Notes: generated by a model from the letters alone, not told the origin. A stretch of 64,000 bases of DNA from Pseudomonas sp. NKUCC02_KPG (GCF_019345465.1 NZ_JAHKRC010000015.1:62001-126000); one strand, 5' to 3'; counted from the first letter of the stretch, positions 42,550-51,697 are shown. Numbers and translations are program-made.

Positions 42550-43062
42550 TTAAACCCTTTCCCACACCTCAAAGCTGAACGCCGGCTTGTCATCCGCGGC
42601 GGCATGCAGTTCTTCTGACACCCGCTTCCATTGCGCCTGATCAAACTCAGGGAAACAAGCATCGCCTACCGGGCTCAGATTTACCCGCGTTAAGTAAAGC
42701 TTATCGGCATCCGCCAAACCTTGGGCGTACAACTGTGCGCCGCCAATCAGCATCACTTCGTTGACGCCCTGCTCATTCGCCCATGCCTCGGCACGTTCTA
42801 GAGCCGCCTCAAGGGATGCAAATACTTCGGCACCTTCAAGCTGCAGGCCGGTCTGACGACTGACCACCAAATTCAAGCGGCCTGGCAACGGGCGACCCAA
42901 TGAATCCCAGGTCTTGCGACCCATGATGATCGGCTTGCCCAGGGTAGTGGCCTTGAAGTATTTGAAATCCGCAGGCAAGTGCCAGGGCATGCTGTTATTG
43001 AAGCCGATCACATGGTTTACACCGAGGGCTGCGATCATGCTGAGAATGTATGGTTTTTTCAT
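42550..43062 (-). CDS. folA: dihydrofolate reductase
   Basis: 170 residues. It reduces dihydrofolate to tetrahydrofolate with NADPH. Typical motifs: 'AALGVNHVIGFNNSMPWHLPADFKYF', read in two parts as 'NHVIGFNNSMPWHLP' and 'DFKYFKATTLGKP', plus 'IMGRKTWDSLGRPLPGR' and 'EVMLIGGAQLY'. Met20-type loop and the catalytic Asp of 'PADFKYF' are intact. The gene is single; thyA is 12.5 kb away. Confidence 0.96.
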   Translation of the reverse strand: MKKPYILSMIAALGVNHVIGFNNSMPWHLPADFKYFKATTLGKPIIMGRKTWDSLGRPLPGRLNLVVSRQTGLQLEGAEVFASLEAALERAEAWANEQGVNEVMLIGGAQLYAQGLADADKLYLTRVNLSPVGDACFPEFDQAQWKRVSEELHAAADDKPAFSFEVWERV

Positions 43063-43156
43063 GGCGGCGAGGATACCAGAGCCGCCCCCCGCTGGGGACA
43101 GTACCTCGTCTGACTAACAGCGGTTATGCTCCTTGTTCACTTGAATGGAATGTCGC

Positions 43157-44539
43157 GTGACTCAACTTTCCCCATTACAACGCCTCTGGTTGACCGAGAC
43201 CGTGCGCCTGCGCGAAGAACACGCAGGCCCGCTGGACGACCTGGAAGCCAATCGCCGTGCCCGAACCACGGCTGGCGACTTATCCACACGCCTGCAAAAC
43301 CGTGCCCTGTGGCTGGCCGAACGCGATGGTTTGCTCAGTGCCATGCAGCACTGGCTGCAAGGCGCCCGGCTGGCGTTGCTGGTGCTGGCCGTTCTGGCCG
43401 TGATCAGCGGCGCCGGCCTTGCATTTGCGGCCCTGGGCGACGGGCAAACCCCGGTCAATGTGTTCTGGGCACTGGGCAGCCTACTGGGGCTCAACCTGAT
43501 ACTGCTTCTGAGCTGGGCAACCGGCCTGCTGTTTGCCGGTGAACACGGCGCCAGCCTCGGCCGCCTGTGGCTGTGGCTCAGTGAAAAACTCGCCCGTGAC
43601 GCCAAGGTCGCGCAATTGGCACCCGCGTTATTGCTGTTGCTGCAACGGCGCAAACTCAATCGCTGGGCGCTCGGCACACTGGTCAATGGCCTGTGGCTAC
43701 TGGCAATGCTCAGCGCGCTGGTGATGATGCTGTTGCTGATGGCCACCCGCCGCTACGGGTTTATCTGGGAGACCACTATTCTGGGCGCCGACGTCTTTGT
43801 CGCCGCCACCCGCGCCCTTGGCGCATTGCCCAACTGGCTGGGCATGAGCGTGCCGACCGTAGAGATGATCCGCATCAGCAACGATACCAGCCTCTACAAC
43901 AACGAACTGGTGCGTCAGGCCTGGGCGGTCTGGCTGGTTGGCGTGGTACTGATTTACGGCGTACTGCCGCGCCTGCTTCTGGCAGCCTTGTGCCTGTGGC
44001 GCTGGAGAACCGGGCGCAACGCTCTGGAGCTGGATCTCAACCTGCCCGGCTACAGCCAGTTGCGCGAACGGCTGATGCCCAGCAGCGAACGCCTGGGCGT
44101 CAACGACATCGCCCCCGAGCAATTGCACAGCGTGCAGGGCGGGCACAGCGACCTGCACACCGATGGCGCATTGATCGTGGCCATTGAGCTGGACGACCAG
44201 CATCCGTGGCCACCCACCTTGCCGCCCACGGTCAAGGATGCGGGCATTCTCGACAGCCGCGAGTCCCGGCAAAAACTGCTCGAACAAATGACCCGCTTCC
44301 CTCCGGCCCGGCTTGCCATCGCTTGCGACCCGCGGCGCTCGCCGGACCGCGGCAGCCTGGCGCTGATCGGCGAACTGGCCCGCAGTGCCAGCGAGACCCG
44401 CGTGTGGCTGCTGCAAGCCCCGCCCGGCCAGGCGCTGGACGCCGACCGCCTGGGCGACTGGCACACTGCGCTGCAGCAACTGGGGCTGCCGTTCGCCGCC
44501 ACTGCCCCCTTGAACTGGCTGGAGACAGGCCATGACTAA
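43157..44539 (+). CDS. DUF2868 domain-containing membrane protein
   Basis: 460 residues from the GTG at 43157, where homologues appear to begin ('MTQLSPLQRLWLTETVRLRE'); an ATG four codons earlier (43145) is the alternative. The N-terminal about 60 residues are charged. There are paired membrane helices at about residues 74-95 and 104-130, another near 180-200 and one near 262-285. The C-terminal about 160 residues are soluble. It overlaps the GTPase gene by eight bases. Function unknown; the pair is conserved in Pseudomonas. Confidence 0.85.
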   Translation: MTQLSPLQRLWLTETVRLREEHAGPLDDLEANRRARTTAGDLSTRLQNRALWLAERDGLLSAMQHWLQGARLALLVLAVLAVISGAGLAFAALGDGQTPVNVFWALGSLLGLNLILLLSWATGLLFAGEHGASLGRLWLWLSEKLARDAKVAQLAPALLLLLQRRKLNRWALGTLVNGLWLLAMLSALVMMLLLMATRRYGFIWETTILGADVFVAATRALGALPNWLGMSVPTVEMIRISNDTSLYNNELVRQAWAVWLVGVVLIYGVLPRLLLAALCLWRWRTGRNALELDLNLPGYSQLRERLMPSSERLGVNDIAPEQLHSVQGGHSDLHTDGALIVAIELDDQHPWPPTLPPTVKDAGILDSRESRQKLLEQMTRFPPARLAIACDPRRSPDRGSLALIGELARSASETRVWLLQAPPGQALDADRLGDWHTALQQLGLPFAATAPLNWLETGHD

Positions 44540-45896
44540 GCCACTGACGCTGGCCGTAGTCGGCCACACCAATGTCGGCAAAACCTCTTTGCTGCGCACC
44601 CTGACCCGGGATGTCGGCTTTGGCGAGGTGTCCCATCGTCCCAGTACCACGCGCCATGTCGAAGGTGCGCGATTGTCGGTAGACGGCGAGCCCCTGCTGG
44701 AGCTTTACGACACCCCGGGGCTTGAAGATGCCATCGCCCTGCTCGACTACCTTGAGCGTCTCGACCACCCCGGCGAACGCCTTGATGGCCCGGCGCGGGT
44801 GGCACGGTTTCTTGAAGGCAGCGAGGCACGCCAGCGTTTTGAGCAGGAGGCCAAGGTACTGCGCCAACTGCTGGCATCGGACGCGGGGTTGTATGTGATC
44901 GACGCCCGCGAGCCGGTCCTGGCCAAGTACCGCGACGAACTCAGTGTGCTGGCCAGTTGCGGCAAGCCGCTGCTGCCGGTGCTCAATTTTGTCAGCAGCC
45001 CGCAGCACCGCGAGCCTGAATGGCGCGAAGCCCTGGCACGCCTTGGTTTGCATGCTCTGGTGCGGTTTGACAGCGTGGCCCCGCCCGAAGATGGCGAGCG
45101 CCGCTTGTATGAAAGCCTGGCCCTGCTGCTGGAACATTCACGGGAGGCGTTGCAGCGACTGATTACAGACCAGGAGGCTCAACGAGAAGCCCGCAAGCAC
45201 AGTGCGCTGCGCTTGATCGCCGAGTTGCTGATCGACTGCGCCGCATGCCGTCGTAGCGTGATCAGCGAAAAAGCCGCCGAACAACAGGCCATCCAGCAAC
45301 TGCGCGAAGCCATCCGCCAGCGTGAGCAGCGCTGCGTTGAAGCCATGCTCAAACTGTATGGCTTTCGTACCAGCGATGCGGCGGCCAGCGATTTGCCGTT
45401 GCTCGACGGGCGCTGGGGCGATGACTTGTTCAACCCCGAAACCCTCAAGCAACTGGGTGTGCGGGTCGGTAGCGGGATTGCTGCAGGGGCAGCGGCCGGG
45501 GCCGGTGTGGACTTGATGGTCGGCGGCCTGACCCTGGGTGCGGCCGCATTGGCCGGCGCCATTGCCGGTGGTGCGCTGCAGACCGCACGCAGCTATGGCA
45601 GCCGCTTGCTGGGCAAACTCAAGGGCCAGCGTGAATTGACCGTGGACGACAGCGTGTTGCGCCTGCTGGCCTTGCGCCAACGGCAATTGCTGCACGCCCT
45701 CAATGCCCGCGGGCATGCCGCTGTCGACAGCATCAAGGTCGCCACCCCACAGGACAAAACCTGGCGCGAGGGCAAATTGCCCGAAGCCCTGAACAAAGCC
45801 CGTGCGCACCCGCAATGGTCGTCTCTGAACCCCCATCCGAAGTTGAACCAGGCCGAGCGCCAGGAACAGATCGAGTGGCTGGCCACACACATCTGA
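44532..45896 (+). CDS. DUF3482 domain-containing GTPase
   Basis: 454 residues. The N-terminal Era/Der-like GTPase domain has G1 'GHTNVGKTSLLRTL' (residues 10-23) and G3 'DTPGLEDA'. After a helical region rich in Glu, Arg and Gln (about residues 205-275) comes a Gly/Ala-rich hydrophobic stretch with repeated GxxxG spacing, 'VGSGIAAGAAAGAGVDLMVG' and on, about residues 311-350, which looks like a membrane-inserting glycine zipper. With DUF2868 it probably forms a membrane GTPase complex of unknown role. Translationally coupled to DUF2868. Confidence 0.87.
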   Translation: MTKPLTLAVVGHTNVGKTSLLRTLTRDVGFGEVSHRPSTTRHVEGARLSVDGEPLLELYDTPGLEDAIALLDYLERLDHPGERLDGPARVARFLEGSEARQRFEQEAKVLRQLLASDAGLYVIDAREPVLAKYRDELSVLASCGKPLLPVLNFVSSPQHREPEWREALARLGLHALVRFDSVAPPEDGERRLYESLALLLEHSREALQRLITDQEAQREARKHSALRLIAELLIDCAACRRSVISEKAAEQQAIQQLREAIRQREQRCVEAMLKLYGFRTSDAAASDLPLLDGRWGDDLFNPETLKQLGVRVGSGIAAGAAAGAGVDLMVGGLTLGAAALAGAIAGGALQTARSYGSRLLGKLKGQRELTVDDSVLRLLALRQRQLLHALNARGHAAVDSIKVATPQDKTWREGKLPEALNKARAHPQWSSLNPHPKLNQAERQEQIEWLATHI

Positions 45897-45907
45897 AAGG
45901 CATCTTC

Positions 45908-45919
45908 TGTGGGAGCGGG
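45908..45919. repeat. half REP remnant
   Basis: tgtgggagcggg alone, without a partner arm, between the convergent DUF3482 and HD genes. Confidence 0.6.
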
Positions 45920-45922
45920 TCT

Positions 45923-46480
45923 TTAACTGTTCAGCAGGCGGATGGCCTTGTCCTTAAGCATTTGCAGGTCAATGATGGGGACATTCTCTTGTTTGGCCTG
46001 CTCATCCCAGACCCGCATGCGCAGGCTCAACGCACACAGCGGATCTTGCTCGAATGCATCCGCCTCGGCCTCGCTCATCACCCCGCCCTGATACCCCAGC
46101 GTGCGAATGCTGGCCTCGCTCAGCAAGTCGTAGTACCCCGGCTGACGCAAGGTCAGGTAGCGCTTGGCCTGTACGTGGTACTCCACCAGCCTGGCCACCC
46201 GCTCGCTGAAACCTGCACGGCGCAAATAATTGGCGCCCACCCGCTCATGGCTGACCACGCCATAGCCCTCCATGTTCTTTGCATCATTGACGCAGAAGTG
46301 GCCAATATCGTGAAAGAACGCCGCCAATACCACTTCATCGTCACAGCCTTCGGCCAACGCTAACTGTGCGGCCTGGGACATATGCTCGATCTGGGACACC
46401 GGCTCGCCGATGTAATCGTCGGTGCCATATTGCCGATACAAGCCAAACACCTCTTCAACCACTTGCTGCGCAGCTGTCAT
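45923..46480 (-). CDS. PhnZ-like HD-domain mixed-valent diiron oxygenase (phosphonate degradation)
   Basis: 185 residues. The HD motif is H57-D58 in 'AAFFHDIGHF'. Aligned by eye to PhnZ, the iron ligands correspond: Y23, H33, H57, D58, H78, H102, D159. The substrate residues I remember also correspond: E26 (amino group) and H61, K106, R156 (phosphonate). PhnZ cleaves 2-amino-1-hydroxyethylphosphonate to glycine and phosphate. The ATG at 46480 overlaps the FAD gene stop (TGATG), so the two are co-translated. No PhnY hydroxylase gene is in the window. The likely substrate is hydroxylated aminoethylphosphonate imported by the adjoining transporter. Confidence 0.85.
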   Translation of the reverse strand: MTAAQQVVEEVFGLYRQYGTDDYIGEPVSQIEHMSQAAQLALAEGCDDEVVLAAFFHDIGHFCVNDAKNMEGYGVVSHERVGANYLRRAGFSERVARLVEYHVQAKRYLTLRQPGYYDLLSEASIRTLGYQGGVMSEAEADAFEQDPLCALSLRMRVWDEQAKQENVPIIDLQMLKDKAIRLLNS

Positions 46481-47607
46481 CACATGTTCTCCAGCATCCG
46501 GGCGATATTGCCCTCGGCCATCGCCGGACCCACGCTCATGCCCACGCCGGTGTGCATCAGCGCCGCATTCAGCCCCGGTTCCACCTCCAGCCAGGTGAAC
46601 GGCTTGGCCCCTTTTGCCCCATAGACACCCTGCCAACGCTCAACCACCCGGACTTCACAACCAAGGGTTTCCTCGCACAGCTGTAGCATCCAGTTATCAA
46701 CCTGTTCACCGTTAAAGGGTGTTGGATCCCGGCTGTAATCGTGAGAATCGCCGACAATCAAGTCACCATAGGGCGTTGGGCTGATCAGCAGATGTATGCC
46801 GTGCTGATCCAGATGGGGGCTGGCTCGCAGGATTTCGTCCTGCACCGCCGCTGCTTGTGGCAAGTCGGCAAAGGCACCGTAATGCACACAGCTGAGCCCG
46901 GTCAGCAGGGCGTGCTGCAACTTCAAATCGACCTTGGGTCTCACACGCAGCATTTGCAGTCGGCAAATCTGCGGATTGAGCCGGGCCAGCGGCTCGGCCA
47001 GTAAAGTCAGGTAATCGTGCCCCGAACACACGATCACCTGCGAGCCCTTGAAACTGCCCGCCGTGGTGTGGACTTGACCGGGCTCGACCTCGCGTACCAG
47101 GGTCGAAAAATGAAACTCGACCCCCAGGTCACGCTGCAGATACGCAATCAATGCCGGGATCGCTTCCCGGGAATAGACCTGCTGATCGTCCAGACCGTGC
47201 AATGCAGCACGGTGATGGCTGAATTGACCGCCGTACAGCGCGTCCAGGTCTGCGCCGCGCAACAGTTCGGCACGATAGCCGAATTCGCTAGCGCGGCCTT
47301 GGCAAAAGGCGTCCAGCAGGTGCTCTTCGGCTTCGGTGCGGGCGAACAGGTATGAGCCATTACGCTTGAGCTCGAAACCGGCACGCTGCGCCCAGTCGGC
47401 CCAGACAGGGCGGCTGGCCCGGGCCAGATCGAGCATCACGCCGGGCGGTTGGCCGGTGACCAGGGCCTGGCCAAAGTTGCGCACCGAAGCGCCCAAGGGC
47501 GTAGCCGTACGCTCGAATACGCGCACCTTGAGCCCGCGTCTTGCAGCGGCGTAGGCGTGGGACAAGCCCAGAATGCCAGCGCCGACGATAAGGATTGGTT
47601 GAGTCAT
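46480..47607 (-). CDS. FAD-dependent oxidoreductase of phosphonate clusters (TIGR03364-like, DAO family)
   Basis: 375 residues. N-terminal FAD-binding motif 'ILIVGAGILGLSHAYAAARR' and C-terminal 'GVGMSVGPAMAEGNIARML' of the glycine oxidase/D-amino-acid oxidase fold. This subgroup is found next to phosphonate genes and is proposed to oxidise an aminophosphonate, perhaps an N-methylated or hydroxylated form of 2-aminoethylphosphonate. The start at 47607 directly precedes 'MTQPILIVGAG'; the longer frame runs into a REP repeat. It is coupled to the HD oxygenase gene and separated from the transporter by the repeat. Confidence 0.85.
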   Translation of the reverse strand: MTQPILIVGAGILGLSHAYAAARRGLKVRVFERTATPLGASVRNFGQALVTGQPPGVMLDLARASRPVWADWAQRAGFELKRNGSYLFARTEAEEHLLDAFCQGRASEFGYRAELLRGADLDALYGGQFSHHRAALHGLDDQQVYSREAIPALIAYLQRDLGVEFHFSTLVREVEPGQVHTTAGSFKGSQVIVCSGHDYLTLLAEPLARLNPQICRLQMLRVRPKVDLKLQHALLTGLSCVHYGAFADLPQAAAVQDEILRASPHLDQHGIHLLISPTPYGDLIVGDSHDYSRDPTPFNGEQVDNWMLQLCEETLGCEVRVVERWQGVYGAKGAKPFTWLEVEPGLNAALMHTGVGMSVGPAMAEGNIARMLENM

Positions 47608-47639
47608 CACGATGTCCTGAAGGGCAACTTCACTTCCCT

Positions 47640-47725
47640 TGTGGGAGCGGACTTGCTCGCGATACAAACGCGCGGTGCGGCTGTCCAACCGCAGCGATCC
47701 AATCGCGGGCAAGCCCGCCCCCACA
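47640..47725. repeat. REPIN-like inverted repeat pair (tgtgggagcgggcttgctcg family)
   Basis: Arms tgtgggagcggacttgctcg and gcgggcaagcccgcccccaca between the binding-protein gene and the FAD gene inside the phosphonate cassette. It may lower read-through from transporter to enzymes or stabilise the upstream mRNA. Confidence 0.85.
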
Positions 47726-47745
47726 GGTCTTTTGTGGCTACAAAA

Positions 47746-48768
47746 CTACTGCGCCGCTTTCTCGGACTTGCCGTCATAGCGTTTGCGCCACTCGGCCAGG
47801 ATGCTGTCGCGGTTCTGCGAGGCCCAGGCGAAGTCGTTCTTGATCAGGCGCTGCTCGTAGTCGGCTGGCAGTTCGGTCTGTGGCTTGGCAATGCCGGGCT
47901 GGGCGAGTACGGCGAAGTTCTCTTTATAAAGCTCCATCGCTGCGGGGCTGGCGGAGAAGTCAGCCAGCTTCTTGGCGGCTTCTTCGTGGGGCGTCCCCTT
48001 GATCACGGCAGTGGCTTCGATTTCCCAACCCAGGCCTTCTTTTGGCAACACGATGTCCAGCGGGGCACCCTGGCGCTTGAGCTGTACCGCCGGATATTCA
48101 AACGAAATACCGATCGGGAATTCCCCCGAAGCGGCCAACTTGCAAGGCTTGGAGCCGGAGTGAACGTACTGGCCGATGTTCTGGTGCAGGTCGTCCATGT
48201 ACTGCCAACCCTGCTTCTCGCCAAAGGTCTGCAACCACGCGCTCACGTCCAGAAAGCCGGTACCGGATGAAGCCGGGTTGGGCATGACGATCTTGCCCTT
48301 GTACTCGGGCTTGGTCAGGTCTTGCCAGCTCACCGGCTTGGTCAGCCCCTGTTTCTCGGCTTCGATGGTGTTGAAGCAAATGGTCGCAGCCCACACGTCC
48401 ATCCCCACCCAGGCAGGCGGATTGGCAGCATCGCGGTAGTTGACGCCAATCTTGGCCAGATCCTTGGGCGCGTAGCTTTGCAGCATGCCTTGCTGATCCA
48501 GGATCGCCAGGCTGGACGCAGCCAGGCCCCATACGGCATCGGCTTGCGGGCGGGCTTTTTCAGCCAGCAGTTTGGCCGTGATGATGCCCGTGGAATCGCG
48601 CACCCACTTGATCTCAACGTCCGGGTTGGCCTTCTCGAAAGCCTGCTTATAGGTCTTGAGCTGCTCGGCTTCGAGGGCCGTGTATACGGTCAGCTCGGTT
48701 TTCGCAGCAAACGCATTGAAGCTAAAAGCGGTGAGGACAGCAGCGGCAAGGGCAAGTGGCTTGAACAT
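47746..48768 (-). CDS. 2-aminoethylphosphonate-type ABC transporter substrate-binding protein
   Basis: 340 residues with a signal peptide (cleavage after 'SFNAFA'). Fbp/iron-type periplasmic binding fold: 'LTVYTALEAEQLKTYKQAFE', 'IKWVRDSTGIITAKLLAEK', 'GMDVWAATICFN' and 'PNPASSGTGFLDVSAWLQ'. Proteins of this subgroup (PhnS2/AepX type) bind 2-aminoethylphosphonate. Third gene of the transporter run; it is 47 bases after the permease gene. Confidence 0.87.
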   Translation of the reverse strand: MFKPLALAAAVLTAFSFNAFAAKTELTVYTALEAEQLKTYKQAFEKANPDVEIKWVRDSTGIITAKLLAEKARPQADAVWGLAASSLAILDQQGMLQSYAPKDLAKIGVNYRDAANPPAWVGMDVWAATICFNTIEAEKQGLTKPVSWQDLTKPEYKGKIVMPNPASSGTGFLDVSAWLQTFGEKQGWQYMDDLHQNIGQYVHSGSKPCKLAASGEFPIGISFEYPAVQLKRQGAPLDIVLPKEGLGWEIEATAVIKGTPHEEAAKKLADFSASPAAMELYKENFAVLAQPGIAKPQTELPADYEQRLIKNDFAWASQNRDSILAEWRKRYDGKSEKAAQ

Positions 48769-48815
48769 GGTGCGGTTCCTTTATGGTTGTAGGGGCAGGG
48801 TTGTGTGGGCACGCA

Positions 48816-50540
48816 TCATTGCGCAGGAGCGCCCTGGCGCCAGGCCTGGGAGCGGCTCAGCAAGCCGCGCGAAGCCCGGGCCAGCAGCAGGGACACTCCC
48901 GCCGAGGTGAACAGGATCAGGGTCGACATGGCCGCCGCGCCGCCCACGTTGCCGGCGTCGTCCATGTTCAGCACCGCCACCGCTGCAAGGATGGTGTCGG
49001 GGCTGTAGAGGAAGATCGCCGCCGAAACGGTGGTCATCGCCGAGACAAACAGGTAGCGGATGATGTCCAGCAGCGCTGGCAGGCAGATCGGCACGGTGAC
49101 GCGCCAGTAATGGCGGTACAGCGGCGCTTTCAGCGACAGCGCGGCCGCTTCGAATTCGCCGTCGAGCTGGCGCAGCGCAGTGGTGGCGGTCATTTGTGCG
49201 GTGGTCAAATAATGAGCAATGGTGCACACCACCAGCAGGGTCATGGTGCCGTAGAGCACGTGAAGCGGGTTGCCGGGCAAATTGAAAAAGAACACGTAGC
49301 CCAGGCCAAGCACCAGGCCGGGCACCGCCATCGGCACGAAGCTGAGCATGCGCAGGGCCAGGGTCAGTCCCTTCTGGCCCCTGGTTTTCTCCATCAGGTA
49401 GGCACCGGTGAAGATGACTGCACTGCCGATCAAGGCCGTGCACAGCGCCATCGTCACGCTGTTGCGATAGGCCAGCCAGCCGCCGCCGGCCGTGTCGCCG
49501 AACTGGTAGTGCTTGAGCGACAACGACAGGTTGTACGGCCAGAACGTGACCAGCGACGAGTACACGGCCATGCCGAACACCAGCAGCAGGATGGCGCAGA
49601 TCAGCAGCACGATGGCCAGGTAGCAGCGGTCACGCACCTTGGAAGGCATGGGCTTGAACACTTGGGCGCGGCCGCTCATGGCATCGCCGTGCTGGCGGCG
49701 CAGCCAGGCATCGACCCCGAAGCTGAACAGCGCAGGCAGCAACAAGACCATGCCGATCAGGGCACCGCGACCGAATTGCTGCTGACCGACCACGGCCTTG
49801 TAGGCTTCCAGCGCCAGCACTTGATAGTCGCCGCCCACCACCACAGGCACCCCGAAGTCAGTGATGGTCAGGGTGAACACCAGGCAGAACGCTGCGAACA
49901 CCGCCTGCCGGGTGCCCGGCCAGGTGATGCTGCGAAAGGCTTTGAATGGCCCGGCACCCATGCTCGATGCCGCATCAAACAAACGTGCATCGGCCAGCGA
50001 CAAGGCCGACAGCAAAATCATCAACGCGTGGGGGAAGGTATAAATCACTTCGCCGAGCACGATTCCCCAGAAGCCGTAGATGTTGTCCGAAATCAGCCCG
50101 CGCAACATGCCCTGATTACCGAACAGGTAGACCAGTGCAATGCCGGGCAACATCGACGGAGCCATCAGCGGCAACAGGGACATGCCGCGCCAGATGCGTT
50201 TGCCGGGGATCAGGGTGCGTTGCAGGGCGTAGGCAAACAGATAGGCCAGCGGCACGACAATGGCCGCTACGCTGAGCGCCACTTTGAGGCTATTGCCCAC
50301 CAGCCAGTGGAAATTATCGCTGGTGACCAGCTCCCGAGCGGCAACCCAACCACCGCCCTGCCCCTCTTCGGCGCTCAAGCCGCGCCAGAAGATCGCCAGC
50401 AACGGCATCAACACGGCAACCCCCAGCAGCAGCAGTAAAAGCAGTTTGCCGCCGACTACAAAAATGCGGTCGCCGAGCTCAGCGCGGGTAGTTTTGCGGG
50501 GCAGGTTGCCGGGCAGTGGCAGGGTCATATCAGCAGCCAT
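48816..50540 (-). CDS. 2-aminoethylphosphonate-type ABC transporter permease (fused double unit)
   Basis: 574 residues from the ATG at 50540 (a second ATG at 50528 is possible). It contains two permease halves of about 280 residues with around twelve helices in all. Each half has an EAA-type loop, 'FRSITWPGTRQAVFAAFCLV' in the first and 'YRHYWRVTVPICLPALLDII' in the second, where it meets the ATPase. Such fused permeases are characteristic of the PhnU2/AepW transporter. The start is one base from the stop of the ATPase gene. Confidence 0.88.
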   Translation of the reverse strand: MAADMTLPLPGNLPRKTTRAELGDRIFVVGGKLLLLLLLGVAVLMPLLAIFWRGLSAEEGQGGGWVAARELVTSDNFHWLVGNSLKVALSVAAIVVPLAYLFAYALQRTLIPGKRIWRGMSLLPLMAPSMLPGIALVYLFGNQGMLRGLISDNIYGFWGIVLGEVIYTFPHALMILLSALSLADARLFDAASSMGAGPFKAFRSITWPGTRQAVFAAFCLVFTLTITDFGVPVVVGGDYQVLALEAYKAVVGQQQFGRGALIGMVLLLPALFSFGVDAWLRRQHGDAMSGRAQVFKPMPSKVRDRCYLAIVLLICAILLLVFGMAVYSSLVTFWPYNLSLSLKHYQFGDTAGGGWLAYRNSVTMALCTALIGSAVIFTGAYLMEKTRGQKGLTLALRMLSFVPMAVPGLVLGLGYVFFFNLPGNPLHVLYGTMTLLVVCTIAHYLTTAQMTATTALRQLDGEFEAAALSLKAPLYRHYWRVTVPICLPALLDIIRYLFVSAMTTVSAAIFLYSPDTILAAVAVLNMDDAGNVGGAAAMSTLILFTSAGVSLLLARASRGLLSRSQAWRQGAPAQ

Positions 50541-50541
50541 C

Positions 50542-51618
50542 TCAGGCAAACACCTGCAAGCTGCCCGGGGGCAGGGCGACGAAAATGTCCGGGGCGCCAA
50601 GGCGCGGCAAGTCCTGGCTACCGACTTCGGCAGTCAGCGCATGGCCCGGCAAGTGGTTGAGTTCAAAACTCATGCGGCAACGATTGCCCAGAAAGGTGAT
50701 TTCTCGCACCCGCGCCGGGAACAGATTTTCCTGATGCAGCACCGGGTTCACGCTGATGGCTTCAGGGCGACAAAACAGACGGCCCGAGGCGGCACGCCCG
50801 GCATCGTCTGCCAGGCGCATGTTCATCCCGCCGACCTGGGCGTGGCTGGCGCTGTTGCGCTGGAACGGCAGCCAGTTGCCCTGCCCCACAAACTCGGCCA
50901 CGAACGGGGTGGCCGGTTTGTCGTAGATTTCCTGCGGGGTGGCGTATTGCTCGACCTTACCGTTGTTCATCACGGCAATGCGGTCGGCCATCAACATGGC
51001 CTCGTCCTGGTTGTGCGTCACCATCAGCGTAGTGATGCCCAGGCTGCGCTGGAGTTGGCGCAGTTCGGTACACAAGTGCTCACGCACACGGGCATCCAGT
51101 GCCGACATCGGCTCGTCGAGCAACAGCAAGGACGGCGAAGGAGCCAGGGCGCGGGCCAGGGCAACGCGCTGTTGCTGGCCGCCCGACAGCTGCCCCGGGT
51201 ATTTTTTTTCGCTACCGGTCAGGCCCACCAGTTCGAGCATGTCGCCAACGCGCTTGCGCACCACATCACGATTGCTGCCCGCCAGGCCATAAGCGATGTT
51301 GGCTTCAACGGTCAGGTTGGGAAACAAGGCGTAGGACTGAAACAGAATCCCGTAGTCACGGGCTTGCGGTGCCAGCTCGGACACATCGCGATCACCCAGA
51401 TACAGCGCGCCGTCGTCCTGGCGTTCAAGCCCCGCAATGCACCGCAGCAGCGTGGTCTTGCCGCAACCTGACGGCCCGAGCAGGCACACCAGTTCCCCTG
51501 CGGCCACCTCCAGCGAGACGCTGTCCAGCGCGGTAAAGGCGCCAAAGCGTTTGCTGACATTGCGCACCCTCATCGGTACGCCGGGTTGGGTCAAAGCGGT
51601 TGCGTTCGAGCTGTTCAT
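50542..51618 (-). CDS. 2-aminoethylphosphonate-type ABC transporter ATP-binding protein
   Basis: 358 residues. Walker A 'GPSGCGKTTLLRCIAG', Q-loop 'ILFQSYALFPN', signature 'LSGGQQQRVALARALA', Walker B 'LLLLDEPMSALD' and H-loop 'VTHNQDEA'. The C-terminal about 110 residues form a TOBE domain. It energises the fused permease. First gene of the transporter operon, with a 200-base gap to the LysR gene that includes a REP element. Confidence 0.9.
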   Translation of the reverse strand: MNSSNATALTQPGVPMRVRNVSKRFGAFTALDSVSLEVAAGELVCLLGPSGCGKTTLLRCIAGLERQDDGALYLGDRDVSELAPQARDYGILFQSYALFPNLTVEANIAYGLAGSNRDVVRKRVGDMLELVGLTGSEKKYPGQLSGGQQQRVALARALAPSPSLLLLDEPMSALDARVREHLCTELRQLQRSLGITTLMVTHNQDEAMLMADRIAVMNNGKVEQYATPQEIYDKPATPFVAEFVGQGNWLPFQRNSASHAQVGGMNMRLADDAGRAASGRLFCRPEAISVNPVLHQENLFPARVREITFLGNRCRMSFELNHLPGHALTAEVGSQDLPRLGAPDIFVALPPGSLQVFA

Positions 51619-51656
51619 GGATGCACCTCATCAAGCAGATGGGGGTCATCCTAGAG

Positions 51657-51697
51657 ACGCAATGCGTACAGGATATGGCAGCAAGGCCAAAGCTGCC
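51657..51697. promoter_or_regulatory. two small inverted repeats upstream of the phosphonate transporter operon
   Basis: ACGCA-a-TGCGT (51657-51667) and GGCAGC-N9-GCTGCC (51677-51697) lie 39-79 bases before the ATPase start codon. Either could be the binding site of the adjoining LysR-type protein, but neither shows the T-N11-A core clearly. Confidence 0.3.

Noticed and set aside
45923..46480. HD protein as a nucleotide phosphohydrolase
   Set aside because: The Y23, E26, K106 and R156 positions and the FAD/transporter context match PhnZ rather than general HD phosphohydrolases.
48783..50438. 551-codon frame opposite the permease gene
   Set aside because: Gln/His/Arg-rich shadow of the fused permease gene without any motif or ribosome-binding site.
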